64,000 nt of DNA from Hygrocybe punicea (lineage: Eukaryota > Basidiomycota > Agaricomycetes > Agaricales > Hygrophoraceae): positions 3,410,001 to 3,474,000 of the forward strand of contig OY744472.1 in the NCBI GenBank assembly GCA_963556145.1. The letters are read 5' to 3'. The notes beneath the pieces are model-generated. The model made no database searches and was not told the origin of the DNA. It was given only the letters and a program-made list of their open reading frames with translations. Made by a program: the position numbers and the translations under genes. The stretch's first letter is position 1; each line of letters begins with the position of its first letter. Shown here piece after piece: positions 11,152-21,999 of the stretch.

Positions 11152-11363
11152 TGGTAGGAGGTCACTGTGAATACTAATATATTGTGTGATACAAAACTAC
11201 AACTTACCTGGTAGGAGGTCACTGTGAATACTGAGGATACACAGTGAGCTCCCCACCAGGTTTGACCGCTTTGGGACAAATAGGTACAAACAATCAGCCA
11301 CAATCTTCGAAATCTACTAAGTCCATACTCTCTTGTGGTAGAGTGGCTCATCACAACCTAACA
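11152..11363 (-). repeat. Copia 3' LTR
   Basis: 212 bp, same sequence as 18049-18260. It holds an internal direct repeat of 'ctggtaggaggtcactg' plus 'tgaatact', about 60 bp apart, so the LTR edge motif is itself duplicated. The polypurine tract AAGAGGGAG is at 11372-11364 on the minus strand. Confidence 0.9.
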
Positions 11364-11384
11364 CTCCCTCTTGATCAGGCAACT

Positions 11385-14300
11385 CTACAATTTTCTCAAT
11401 CCCAACATTTCCACCATAGCAATCACCTTAGGTCGGCCAAGAGCTTTAGTCAAGATGTCTGCAGGCATATCATCTGTCCTGACATGCATCACATTAATGT
11501 TGCCCTTCTCCACTTCATCACGCAACCAGTAGAACCGCAGATCCAAGTGTTTCATGTGTCCATGATGCTCAGGATTCTTGGCAACAGATATTGCAGATTG
11601 GTTATCAATGAGAAGTAGTGAGGATGTGGTGATGGTGTATCCCAGTTCAGTGAACAGATTCCGCAACCAAAGGATTTCCTGGCCAGCAGAGGTTGATGCA
11701 ACATACTCTGCTTCTGTGGTTGACAGCGCAACAATCCCTTGAAGCTTGCTTGACCAGCTGATTGCACCAGTGCCCATCTTCACCACATACCCACTTGTGG
11801 ATCATCCATTGTCAGGATTGCCACCATGGTCTACATTGGTGTAAGTGGTGAACAATTGAGTAGATGTGGGATCAGGTGCATAGGTAAGCTTGAGGTCAAG
11901 AGTGTCTTTGAGGTAGCGGAAGAGATGTTTCACTGCTTTCTAGTGGGTCATTCTAGGATTCTTGTTGAACTGGGCAAGTACACCAACAGCATAGGCAATG
12001 TCAGGACGAGTAGCAGTGGCAAGATACATCAATGCACCAACTGCTTGGAGGTATGGAACAGCACGCATCTCCTCAATGTCTTTGGAGGATGTAGGAGACA
12101 TGTCATTGCTGAGTTTCAAACCAGGATCCATGGGAGTGCTGAGTGAGTTGCAATCAGAGAGTCCAAAGCGTTCCAGCAGTGTGAGAATGTACTGGCGCTG
12201 AGAAAGTGATAGAGTGCGCTTGGATCTGTCTCTGATGATTTCAACACCCAACAGCCATGACGTGGGTCCCAGTTCTCTGAGCTTGAAGTGCAACTTGAGT
12301 TCTGCAATGACCTGATTGATTTTCTCCTTGGACTTGCAGGCAATGGTCATGTCATCAATAAAGACTGGGATGATAATACGCATGTCCTCCTTGCCATAAA
12401 TCCAGATGCTGTGTTCACAAACAATCCTCCTGAAGCCCATGGACTCCAAGACAGCATTGAGCTTCTTGTGCCAGCATCTTCCAGCCTGTTTGAGCCCATA
12501 GAGTGACTTCTGCAAATGCCAGACCCAATCATTGCCCTTCTCAACAAATCCCTCTGGCTGGCGCATGTAGACTTCTTCTTCAAGGGTTCCATTGAGAAAT
12601 GCAGATAAAATGTCCACACTCTCCAAATGGAGATCCTCAAGTGCAGCCAATGCCAGGATGGTGCGTAAAGCAGCCCATTTTGGAGTAGGAGCAAATGTTT
12701 CAGTGAAATCAAAGCCTGGGCGTTGCGAATATCCTTGGGCCACCAATCTCCCTTTGCGACGCTCAATAGATCCATCAGCATTCTTTTTGACTTTGAACAC
12801 CCAGCGGCTGCCAATAGCTTTGCAGCCAGGTGGAAGCTGAACCAGATCAAAGGTGCCATTCTCAATCAAGGCCTGAATCTCATCTAGAGCAGCTTTGTGC
12901 CAGAGTTTCCTCTCCTCTTCTGGGCGAGACATTGCTTCAGCATAGGAGTTTGGCTCTCCATCATGATTGACTGTCTTGCATGCCCACTCAGAGGTATTGA
13001 ATGCATATTCAACTGCTTGATCCCAAGTCAAGTAGGCATGATGTTGGCCTTCTGTGACAAAAGCCAGACCTGCTCTGACAGCATCAGCATATTCCAGTTC
13101 ATCATCACTTTCATCTCTGGGCAGGAGATCGAGTTCATCATCACTGCTTGAGTCATGTACAGATGTAGTTGATGGAGTTGAAGTTGAAGCTGGAGCTGGA
13201 GCTGGCGCTGGATTTACAGGAGGCATAAGCAAGGGATCAGGAGTGGGTGTAGCTGAAGATGGGGAAGGAGTTTGAGGTAGGGGCACAGGCTGAGTGAAGT
13301 ACTTTCTCTCTAGTGCAGATTCATTGAGGGAGCCTTGAGGACCACTGGACCTGGGGGGATTTGTGCGTTTTGGAGGTGAAAGAACAGGTGCTGGATTGCG
13401 AACAGGACCTACTGGAGGAGCAGCAGGAAGTGGAACACCAGGTGCAGGATCATTTTCATCAGCAGGAGCAGGTGCTTCATCACCATTGTCATCATCTCCC
13501 TCTGGATGGAGCACCACTCCAGGATGTTTGGGAGGAGCCTCCACAACAGGTGGCTCAGAGACAAGGTTAATGGCAGTGGGAGAGTTCCCAGGGAAACACC
13601 GCTCATCAAATACTGCATGGCTACTGATTATAATCCGCTTTTCTACTGGGTCCCAGAATTTCCATGCTTTGACACCTTCTGGATAGCCAACAAAGATACA
13701 CTTCTTTGAGTGTGGTTGCAGTGCTTTCCTCTTTTCCTTGCGAACCAGCACATATGCCAAGCAACCAAACACTCGAAAGTAAGAAATGTCAGGCCGTTTA
13801 CGTTTCCAGACATAGTAGGGTGTCTCTCCATCCAAAGCAGAAGTAGGTGTCCTATTACTGGTGTGCACAAAGGCTGCCACAGCTAGCTTCCAGAAGGAGG
13901 GAGGGAGTTTTGCCTGAACCAGGAGTGCAGTAGCAGCACCAGCTACATCACGATTGGCACGTTCTGCAACTCCATTCTGATGGGGTTCATTTGGTTCAGT
14001 GTGTTGGCATTTGATTCCCTCACTGGCACAGAAGTCAACATATTCATGGCCAATGTATTCACCTCCTTTGTCATCCCTGGTAGACCGGATTCTCCTGCCA
14101 GTCTGGTTCTCTGCATCTGCCTTGAACAGCTTGAATGAAGCCAATGCATCACTCTTTTTCTTGAGGAAAGCAACAGTTTTCCAGCGTGACTTGTCATCAA
14201 TGAACAGTTCCCAATAGCGATAACCCTCTGCTGTTTGCACAGGCAGTGGGCCCTTCAGATCCATGTGGATGAGATCAAGAATCTGAGTGCGACGAGTGGC

Positions 14301-15833
14301 TGTTTTGGGAATGTCATGACGGTGTTGCTTTCCAAAGATGCATGGTTCACAGATGGGATCAGGAGTAGACTGAGACTTGATCACCATCCCTGTGACGAGC
14401 TTGTTCTTGCGCATGAGTTCCACATCAGCAAAGTTGAGATGGGAACAACGACGATGCCAGAGAGTGAGATCCAGGGGACAAGTGCTAACTGCGTGAGCAG
14501 ACTGAGACTGGGGCACAATGACTTTGCCATCCAAGTACCCGACGTTGTGAATGTCAACAGTGGCAGTAAAATGAAGTTGGTTCTGCTGATGGAACAGAAC
14601 CCTGTCATCCTCAATGGCTATTTTGAAGCCTTTCTGACGTGTGAGGTGAAACAGAGAGAGTAGATTACTGCCAAGATCAGGTACATGAAGGACGTCATGG
14701 AATACAACAGGATACAGGGGTATACTCCTAGCGACTGGTTGAAACTCAACAGATCCCATCCCAGCCGAGTAGATGATTGAATCATTGGCAAGGCGAATTG
14801 GGACAATGTGAGGGGAATAGGAGCGAAACCAGTGTCGGTGGGGTGTCATATGTGATGTGGCACCTGTATCCGGGTTCCAGTCAGTGCATGCTCGAGATTG
14901 CAGCCAATTGCTGCGGTGAGAAGGAGGAAGATAACTTGCATTGCCCGCAAACTCAACAACAGCAATATTGCTGGCTTGCACAGGAGCGCTCTCAGGAATG
15001 TCTTGGGAGGCCTCCTTTGCATTTTGTCTGCGCTTCCAAGCCCGTTGGTTTCCCTGACCCTGCTTGTTGCCACCCTGCTTTTTGGCCTCAGCTGAGGCTT
15101 TCTGCTTCAATGAGCAGTCCCTCTCAACATGGCCTTCTTTTCCACAGAAATAGCAGGTGACTTTTGAAGCGAATGAGGCAAGGTGGGATGATGAACCAAG
15201 GGTGCGCGCAAGACGTTGGCTTTCTTCATTTTGGAATGCGGATTTGAGTTTGTCAAGGTCAAGAGTGTCGAGGAGGAGTAGCGATGAGGCAAAGTTATCG
15301 AATTCGGAGGGGAGAGCGAGGATGAGACTCATGGAAAGGAGTTCTTTGTCGAGGTCGTCAAGGGTGAATCCAGGTGGACGCAGGGCTTGAATGTCCTGCA
15401 TAGCCTTGTCAGCACGAGCCATGAGCTCAGTGAGCGTCTCGTTGTCGTCTTTGCGAGTGCTGAACAGGATTTTGTAGGCGTTGAAACGAGCGCCTGGCCG
15501 TTTTTGGAGGTGGACTGCCTCCAAGGCCTTCCACATCGCAACAGGATTCCCCTTTGAGGCTTTTACGTGCACTTTCTGGTTGTCCTCCAGTGCAAGCCAA
15601 ATCTCCCCACTAGCTTTTGCAGCTTTCCTCTTCCAATCAGCAAGCTCTTTCTTCTCAGCAGCAGTAGGATGTGCAGCATCAGCTGGCACGGGCTGGGGCG
15701 TAGAACTATCAACGTATTCCCAAAGCTCCTTGGTGGCTAAATAAGCCTCCATGTTGTCAGACCACTGACCCCAATTGGAGCTGGAGAGAGCGAGGAATGT
15801 ACGTTTAGTGTCAGAAGACATGATGGTGCTCAA
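11385..15833 (-). pseudogene. Copia Gag-Pol polyprotein with two in-frame stops
   Basis: A single frame of about 1480 codons. From the start: copia-type Gag (NWGQWSDNMEAYL), zinc knuckle CYFCGKEGHVERDC, aspartic protease motif DTGATSHM, GAG-pre-integrase with an HxxxH...CxxC zinc site, integrase with D (HMDLKGPL), D (DDKGGEYIG) and E (NGVAERANRD), reverse transcriptase with FIDD in place of the usual YVDD, and RNase H (ALSTTEAEYVA). The frame is broken by TAG at 11942-11940, where most copies have TGG, and TGA at 11804-11802, where CGA is expected. Both lie between reverse transcriptase and RNase H, and each is one transition from sense. The pieces stay in the same frame, so this is a young inactivated copy. 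The start ATG at 15833 fits the family (MSTIMSSDTKRTF). Confidence 0.93.
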
Positions 15834-16303
15834 TATACGACTCTAGTTAGATGTGGGGGGTGTGGTAGGAAGTGAAGCTGGAAACAGTCTCCTTAAAGCA
15901 GAGAGATTACCAGTCTGTTCTCAATCAGACGAAATCGGCTCAGGACAGCAGTAGTTGAAAATGGAGAGTCTTCAGACCAAAATCTGAAGGGGAGGCAACT
16001 GAATACCCGCCAGCCCAATCTCCCTACGTGCTGTATCACAATGAGAGGTGCAGAGGCAACTGGGGTAACACTCCAGAGGAGGCCCAGGGAAGTAGCACTT
16101 CACTATGACTTGGCCTTGTTCTAGTCCTTTCTCAACAGACCAATAACCACTCCCAACAGGTAGAACTGTCAGACAAGATGGATGCACACCCCACACACCT
16201 ATTTGAGATGAAATGAAGCCTAACCCAAGCCCAAAAAGCGGCCTACAATGACCTCACACAACCACAGTAGCCCAAAACCCAAATAAACTCAGAAACAGCA
16301 ATT
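15834..16303 (-). other. Copia 5' leader, inner part
   Basis: Untranslated leader between polyprotein start and PA-2. The ~75-residue frames here are not conserved. The outer part of the leader continues at 17750-18048 beyond the insertion. Confidence 0.6.
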
Positions 16304-17749
16304 ACGAGTTCTTTTAATTTATTAAAAGACTCGTTCTTTATCAGACCTGGTTCAGTGAGGGTTCGTAATTAATTAATTAATTAATTGATTGATTAATTAA
16401 TAAAGTTGATCGCCTATAGACAGAATTTTTTTGTGCAAGAGATATGATTCTACTTCTAATACTGGAAAATAAGATGCAGTTGGGGCCATGTGTGGACAAG
16501 CTTACATAAGCATCCAAATATGGGTTGTCTCAGAAAATACAAACTACCTTCTAATTATATTCAAAACATTCATACTGACTTCATTTCTTCTCAGAATCAG
16601 CTGAAATTTGAACTGCTGACTAAGATAACCATTTCGGGCAAGGTGTGACAGTCACGTGTGACCAATCTAACCATATAAGGTAATTTCTGATATTATATAC
16701 CAAATTTTATGCTGATCTCAACAGTGACAGTCACATGTGACCAGTCTAACCAAATATGGTAAGTTTGTATAATATATGCTAAATCGCATACTAACCTTAT
16801 TACACAAATGCAATTATATTCAAAATATTTATACTAGCCTCAATTCTTCTCAGAATTAGCTGAGAATTGAACTGCTGACTAATATAACCATTTCGGGCAA
16901 GATGTGATAGTCACATGTGACCACTCTAACCATATAAGGCAATTTCTGATATTGTATAGCAAATCTTTTACTGATCGCAATGGTGACAGTCACATGTGAC
17001 CAGTCTAACCATATAAGGCAATTTTACACTATATACCCTAAATTTTGAGCTGATCACATGAGTCACAGTCACATGTGACCACTATCACTATATATGGAAA
17101 TATCAGCTATATAAGCAGAAATGAGCTTATTTCTGATTATCCACTATTATTTTTACTTCAAACATAAAATTCAATGTGATATCGCACATTATCTTATATG
17201 TTAATTGTATATTAATCACTTATTAATGTGAGTAACAATCATACAAATAAAATGAAAGAAAACAGACTTGTTTATGCTATGTGCAATATTAGCCCACTTA
17301 ACAAGTACAGTAGTCTTCATATTGATGACTCATCTGTTGTACAGCATTCAAGGTCATGGAGAAGTAGGGTTGAGAAAATATAAGTCAATTGTTATTATAC
17401 TGTTTAGGAGACAGTTATGTTTGGCAGTTGACCTGTTGCTCCTTGAACATTTCTTTTATGGCTGAGAATATTACAAGATGATACAGCACAGTAGACATAA
17501 CAGTAAGCAAGAAGGTTGATGAAGACTAAAGACCCACTATGTAGTTTTATTTTGTCTTCTTTTTATGTTGCTGAGGTGTGAGGTGGACTCATTAGAACAA
17601 TTTGCAATATACAATATATGCTATATGTCTCATACTATATGTAAAATGCTTTATGCAACTTAATCTTATTGCTCACTTCATCATGGAAGTCGGAAGGGGG
17701 AAAAAAGAACTTGTTCATGCCATGGGTAGCACTGGCCCACTAAACAAGT
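16304..17749 (+). mobile_element. Hairpin-end element, subfamily PA, copy 2 (nested in copia)
   Basis: Same hairpin start (ACGAGTTCTTTTAATT) and CTAAACAAGT finish as the copies at 5802 and 33940. TCACATGTGA-type motifs followed by 'accagtctaacca' recur at about 16650, 16735, 16915, 16990 and 17070. It lies in the copia leader, so it inserted after the copia element and the PA family was active recently. Confidence 0.85.
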
Positions 17750-18020
17750 AAACTGTTCTGAAGTTACTAACACAGGCAAAGTAAATCGACTCCGGACGAC
17801 GAAGCGCTAAGACGAGGATGTTGTACTGTTGCTAGGGCAAAGTATACGTGCCGAAGCGAGCGCTGACAACGATTCGATTCGGTCTGATGGGTAGTTGTCG
17901 AAAACAGGGGTCGATCTCGGGAACGGCGAGGTTTTAGCGTACGATAGTTGTTCCCAATCGATTCGGCATAGTAACAAACGGTTTGGGTGAAGGGGGGGCG
18001 GTTATTCGTTAAGCTAGAGT

Positions 18021-18035
18021 GCAGGGCTCATAACC
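18021..18035 (-). other. Copia primer-binding site matching the initiator tRNA anticodon arm
   Basis: The plus strand reads GCAGGGCTCATAACC here. From memory this is exactly the anticodon stem-loop of eukaryotic initiator tRNA-Met. It lies 13 bp inside the LTR edge on the minus strand. Use of an internal tRNA half as primer is known for Drosophila copia and yeast Ty5. Confidence 0.7.
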
Positions 18036-18048
18036 TATTAAAATAAAC

Positions 18049-18260
18049 TGGTAGGAGGTCACTGTGAATACTAATATATTGTGTGATACAAAACTACAAC
18101 TTACCTGGTAGGAGGTCACTGTGAATACTGAGGATACACAGTGAGCTCCCCACCAGGTTTGACCGCTTTGGGACAAATAGGTACAAACAATCAGCCACAA
18201 TCTTCGAAATCTACTAAGTCCATACTCTCTTGTGGTAGAGTGGCTCATCACAACCTAACA
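18049..18260 (-). repeat. Copia 5' LTR
   Basis: 212 bp, identical by eye to 11152-11363. Its outer edge at 18260 cuts into an exon of gene B relic B3. Confidence 0.9.
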
Positions 18261-19406
18261 TCTCCAGGGATATCGGACGATGGAATGACCTCTCCCAACC
18301 TACCCACAGTGGAATAAGTCATACCCATTGAAGACAGCGAGTGGATGGCATACTTTAAATTAGGTAGATCTGTATAGGTGTTTTCCAATAAGACATCGTA
18401 AAAGTCATGTTTAGATCCCATCCGACTGATTGTACGAGCGACTTCACATATATCAGGCCATTTATTGGAGCTGTCAGTGATAGATAAATACACAGTGTCG
18501 GGCAATACAGTGGTAACACACCGAGATATTGCCAGCCGACTCGCCAATGGCAGGGATTTCTTGCCCTTGTCAACTGGATGCAACCTACATGTACTATCAG
18601 ATGAGCACTGTCGGTTACTATACTGGATGATGACTTACTGTTTCCCATCATGTCCAGTGAGGGATTCTGCCTGCTGTATTGCCTTACGACGTCTATAGGG
18701 ATCAATATCGGTCATACTGTCATGTTAAGAGTGTGAAATATTATACTGCTCGTTTATGGCTCCAGCAATAGATTTCGGTCGTTCATCCTGTTTGATCTTC
18801 TTCGGTGCCCTAGGCAATGATACCAGCTACACATTGACACGACTGAAAAAACTTACTGCTCATCTATGTCATCTTCGCTGTCAATATCGACCTGTGTTAA
18901 TGTTCGTTTCGTGGGCCTGCCAGCATGGTGAAAATCGAACAGTGCACATAGTATGCACCATAGACATACGAAATCTTATCTTTGTGCTTTAATCTACATA
19001 CAGCACAGTTAGTAATACATGCAGCATGCAAGATAGCACCACCGACGAACCTGACAAGTGTAGCCTTTTTCTGCCTATGTAAATGTTAGCAAATGATGGA
19101 GAAACTGTGGGTGGGATGACATACTTTGGAGTAGGAGTGATTTCCTCCACATCGTCATCATTGTTCAATCCATCGTCACTGCAAGATGTTCAGGGCAACA
19201 TTCAGCTCTTCATTTACAGGTCTTTGACGGACGATATAATATCAGGACTAGACAGACTTTTAGAGAGGTTTTTGAAAGCTATCATATTACAGACCTATCA
19301 CGAACTACTTGCTTCTTGGTACGAGGTACTCTGGATATTCCAGGTGAGAAGGCGACAGTAGAAATCAGACATTCACATACTGGACAGCGACTTTCCTGGG
19401 TGCCAT
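18261..19406 (-). pseudogene. Gene B paralogue 3 (B3), N-terminal part, cut by copia
   Basis: Minus-strand gene beginning at ATG 19406 (MAPRKVAVQ, then a GTATGT donor). Several short acidic/basic exons follow (for example NDDDVEEITPTPK), then exons near 18960-18900, 18830-18770, 18710-18650 and 18590-18261. The last one reads YTDLPNLK...SSDIPGD and aligns with B1's VDTYKNLPPLR...VPDILPS. The reading frame runs into the copia LTR at 18260. The C-terminal half is not resumed on the other side, since the B2 copy there contains an overlapping segment of its own. The start, basic/acidic N-terminal exons and intron pattern match B1. Function unknown. Confidence 0.55.
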
Positions 19407-19939
19407 GGTGGAGATAGACAGACAACACCTAATTCATCTACCTGTAATGTTATTATGCAGCCAGGTGAACAGGTGATCTATGATCCGATGTGCAGGCCAC
19501 CAGCATCGTAAATGAACAACATCATCCGAGCTGAAAAATCAATTGTGCTGCATACCGATCGTGGACAGCCTCAATCCATAGCCCCAGATGGCTAGTTTGG
19601 GCCTATAGGTATCCAAAATAATTCTATATTTTGCAACGATGAAATCTAGACCTCCATAGAGAAAAGACCTACTGATACAAATATGGATCGATAGAATTGT
19701 TTTGCCTGCCCAATTAGTTTTATGCTGTGGAAAAGACAATAGAGACCGAAGCAACGATTCGGGGTGAACTGTGGAGCTGTAATATGAAATTATACATGTG
19801 GCTCTTCGGCCATATTTTACTGTAGGGTTGTGTGCTCATAATCAGTGGATGGTTTTATGTCGTCCATGTCTACATCCTGCCCGTGAAATATCACCTTACA
19901 CTACATATTGCTCGCATATAAAACACTACTAGTCCCTTC
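19407..19939. promoter_or_regulatory. Intergenic space of the divergent B3-A2 pair
   Basis: About 530 bp between the two divergent start codons. It presumably contained both promoters, by analogy with the A1-B1 spacer at 50663-51620. I see no clear TATA element and no other gene. Confidence 0.35.
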
Positions 19940-21143
19940 ATGGAACACATGTTTCCTCACTACGACCTGGAAGCTGCAAGTAGGTCAACTTGAACCCAGT
20001 ATAAGTCACGATAAATATTGACTGATATCATTGCCATATACCAGAGAGTTCATTGCAGACTATTATGCAAGCTGCCTGTAATAAGCCAGCTGCATCACAG
20101 CAACAGCTGGCAGTCGCTATGAAGGTAGAAACTGTACCACTTCCTGAACTATACACTGATATACCTGTAGAATGATGTTTTCGTTCGCTCACTCTCGATT
20201 GTATCATGTGGCGAGCCTCCTCGAATTCGACTGGTTATTATATCCCCTCAGGATAGTCTAGCTGTTGAAGAGGTTGTTCTACATGTGCAAGGAATTTTAT
20301 GTGCGAAGGATTTGCCCCCAATTAATGTCAAGCATCGGTAGGCAGAATACCACTGCTCCCACGATTCTTATTTTCAATGTATAAATTATTAGTCTGCATT
20401 ATAAAACACGACATGCTCTCCAGCAGGGAGTATCCATTACTGGTGGTGGCCTACCCCTATTCGACACAGCAATTAATGGCCTTAATGCTATTCGTTCGAT
20501 GTTCGATCAACAATTCAATAATGAATCGCTCGGACATCTTGCAGCAAATTATGGCACTTATCCGCTATTTCACTCCTCGCAATGATGTCTCCATAGATAG
20601 ATGTCTCCCATTTCCGAAACTGCTGGATCCTCATGGAACTGTATCATCCATTATGGGTAATGATCTCGTTTATGCCAGTGATAATGTTGTTGAATATTAC
20701 AGATTGAAGAACGATGGGTAATCTACCATGATTTTCTCGCAAAGTTCATGGTTGACATTTGCCTCATTTTATAAACAGTGTTACACATTTTGATCCTGCT
20801 GTCTTTCGAATTGGTGACATCGTTGAAGCTCAAGTATCCTTTATTGCCATTCCAAATGGTAACAAATATCGCATGAAGAATATATTACGGTCTGTAGCGC
20901 TGCTTGACAGTACACATTCGGAGGTATCAATATCTTCTTGTTATTTTTCTTAATCAAGATGCTTATGTTGTATCCAACCAGAATGCTCGTATCACATCCA
21001 CCATCAACGAGGCTAGCACTTCTAATCAACAAAGCCACCATCAAATGAAACTGCAGTTAAAAAGACATGTTGGATATTCTACATCAAATGATATTCAGCA
21101 GAAAAGACGAAACAATCGTGATGATGATATGGCTGTTAATTAA
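19940..21143 (+). pseudogene. Gene A paralogue 2 (A2), frameshifted, unknown function
   Basis: Begins at ATG 19940 (MEHMFPHYDLEAA, then GTAGGT), matching the A1 start MNQFYNYKAA. Later exons match A1: EEVVLHVQGILCAKDLPP (about 20260-20337) with A1's EEIILHLTGIIAECDLPP; FDTAINGLNAIRSMF (about 20457-20500) with FDLALDNIQTIHSMF; LLDPHGTVSS (about 20615) with LIDPHGVLAS; and FRIGDIVEAQVSF (about 20800-20840) with the corresponding A1 exon. Between the second and third of these the frame changes near 20575 with no usable intron, so this copy is probably broken. The last exon, basic and ending at TAA 21143, follows a ~35-nt intron. Function unknown. Confidence 0.6.
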
Positions 21144-21771
21144 TGGTTGTATATTCTTACTATTAATGTGAATAATATGTTATAAGAATCATGATGTTGG
21201 TATCCTTCAGCTTTTAATTTCGCAAGTCATCAACTTGTTTTATCCTATAATAATTGTACTACGAGTTATATACAACAGTTTTTAGAGAGCTATTAGGTTT
21301 TCAGATTCTTTCATATATGGAAAACTCATTTTTATAAACCCAGTTGTAGTTACTGTGAAAATATCTGAATTCAAATTGATAAAACTATATACAAACAAAA
21401 GTAATTTGACCAAACACACTTACATTACATTTACTAACAATCTTGCTGAGTGGAAAATTCTTCTCATATGTCTATACAAACCAAGAAGACCTTCTGTCAT
21501 TTTCCATAATACATGTATATCCACAAAAGTCTATGAGAAGAATCAAAGGAAGGATATCTTGATCTTGTAAAAATTTAAAGATGATCTGGTTGGATTTGAG
21601 CCATTTGAGCACTACTGCATATAGCTACTCAGTTTAAAATATCATATATGCTAAAATTAAAGCAACTGAGACTTGTTGTTAGGATATAGTAGGGGTCTGG
21701 GTATCACTGGCTTTTTGCTAACTGTGGGTGAACTCAGAAGTGCCAGCATTTGCACACCAGCAGTTGCACGC
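21144..21771. other. AT-rich spacer, nothing recognised
   Basis: Low-complexity AT-rich sequence between A2 and the LTR element. No splice-consistent gene, RNA gene or repeat match within the window was found. Confidence 0.4.
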
Positions 21772-21927
21772 TGGAGAGGTACCTCGGTACCTCTCCAGGG
21801 GCTCACGCAGGACTCGAGAGGAAGGACTGGATAGGATAGGAATGGGTCTGTCTACTACATCGGGAAGGCTACTAACTAGATCAACCGTGGGAACCCAGTC
21901 ACGTGACTGCCAGGTCCCACTACTCCA
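21772..21927 (-). repeat. LTR of the short element (3' copy on minus)
   Basis: 156 bp. It contains an 11-bp perfect inverted repeat (GGAGAGGTACC around a TC centre) at the start and the palindrome CAGTCACGTGACTG near 21898. It differs from the other copy at only a few positions. Confidence 0.8.
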
Positions 21928-21999
21928 AGTGCCCCTTTTCCTCATGGCAACGCCCTCGTCGCCAACTGCTTCAGAAAAGAACACAAAACAAACGAAACT

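Larger units (their letters stand above)
11152..18260 (-). mobile_element. Ty1/copia LTR retrotransposon
   Basis: Element of about 7.1 kb on the minus strand, bounded by two 212-bp LTRs that are identical by eye, so insertion or conversion is recent. On the coding strand the LTR starts TGTTAGG and ends CCTACCA. A polypurine tract (AAGAGGGAG) precedes the 3' LTR. The leader between the 5' LTR and the polyprotein is split by hairpin-end element PA-2 (16304-17749). No matching target-site duplication flanks the LTRs (AATAAAC on the left, TCTCC on the right). Confidence 0.95.

Noticed and set aside
11070..11354. Minus-strand 94-residue frame over the LTR and tRNA-like sequence
   Set aside because: It is the LTR read through into the tRNA complement. 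The same frame appears at 18009-18251 only because it is the other LTR.
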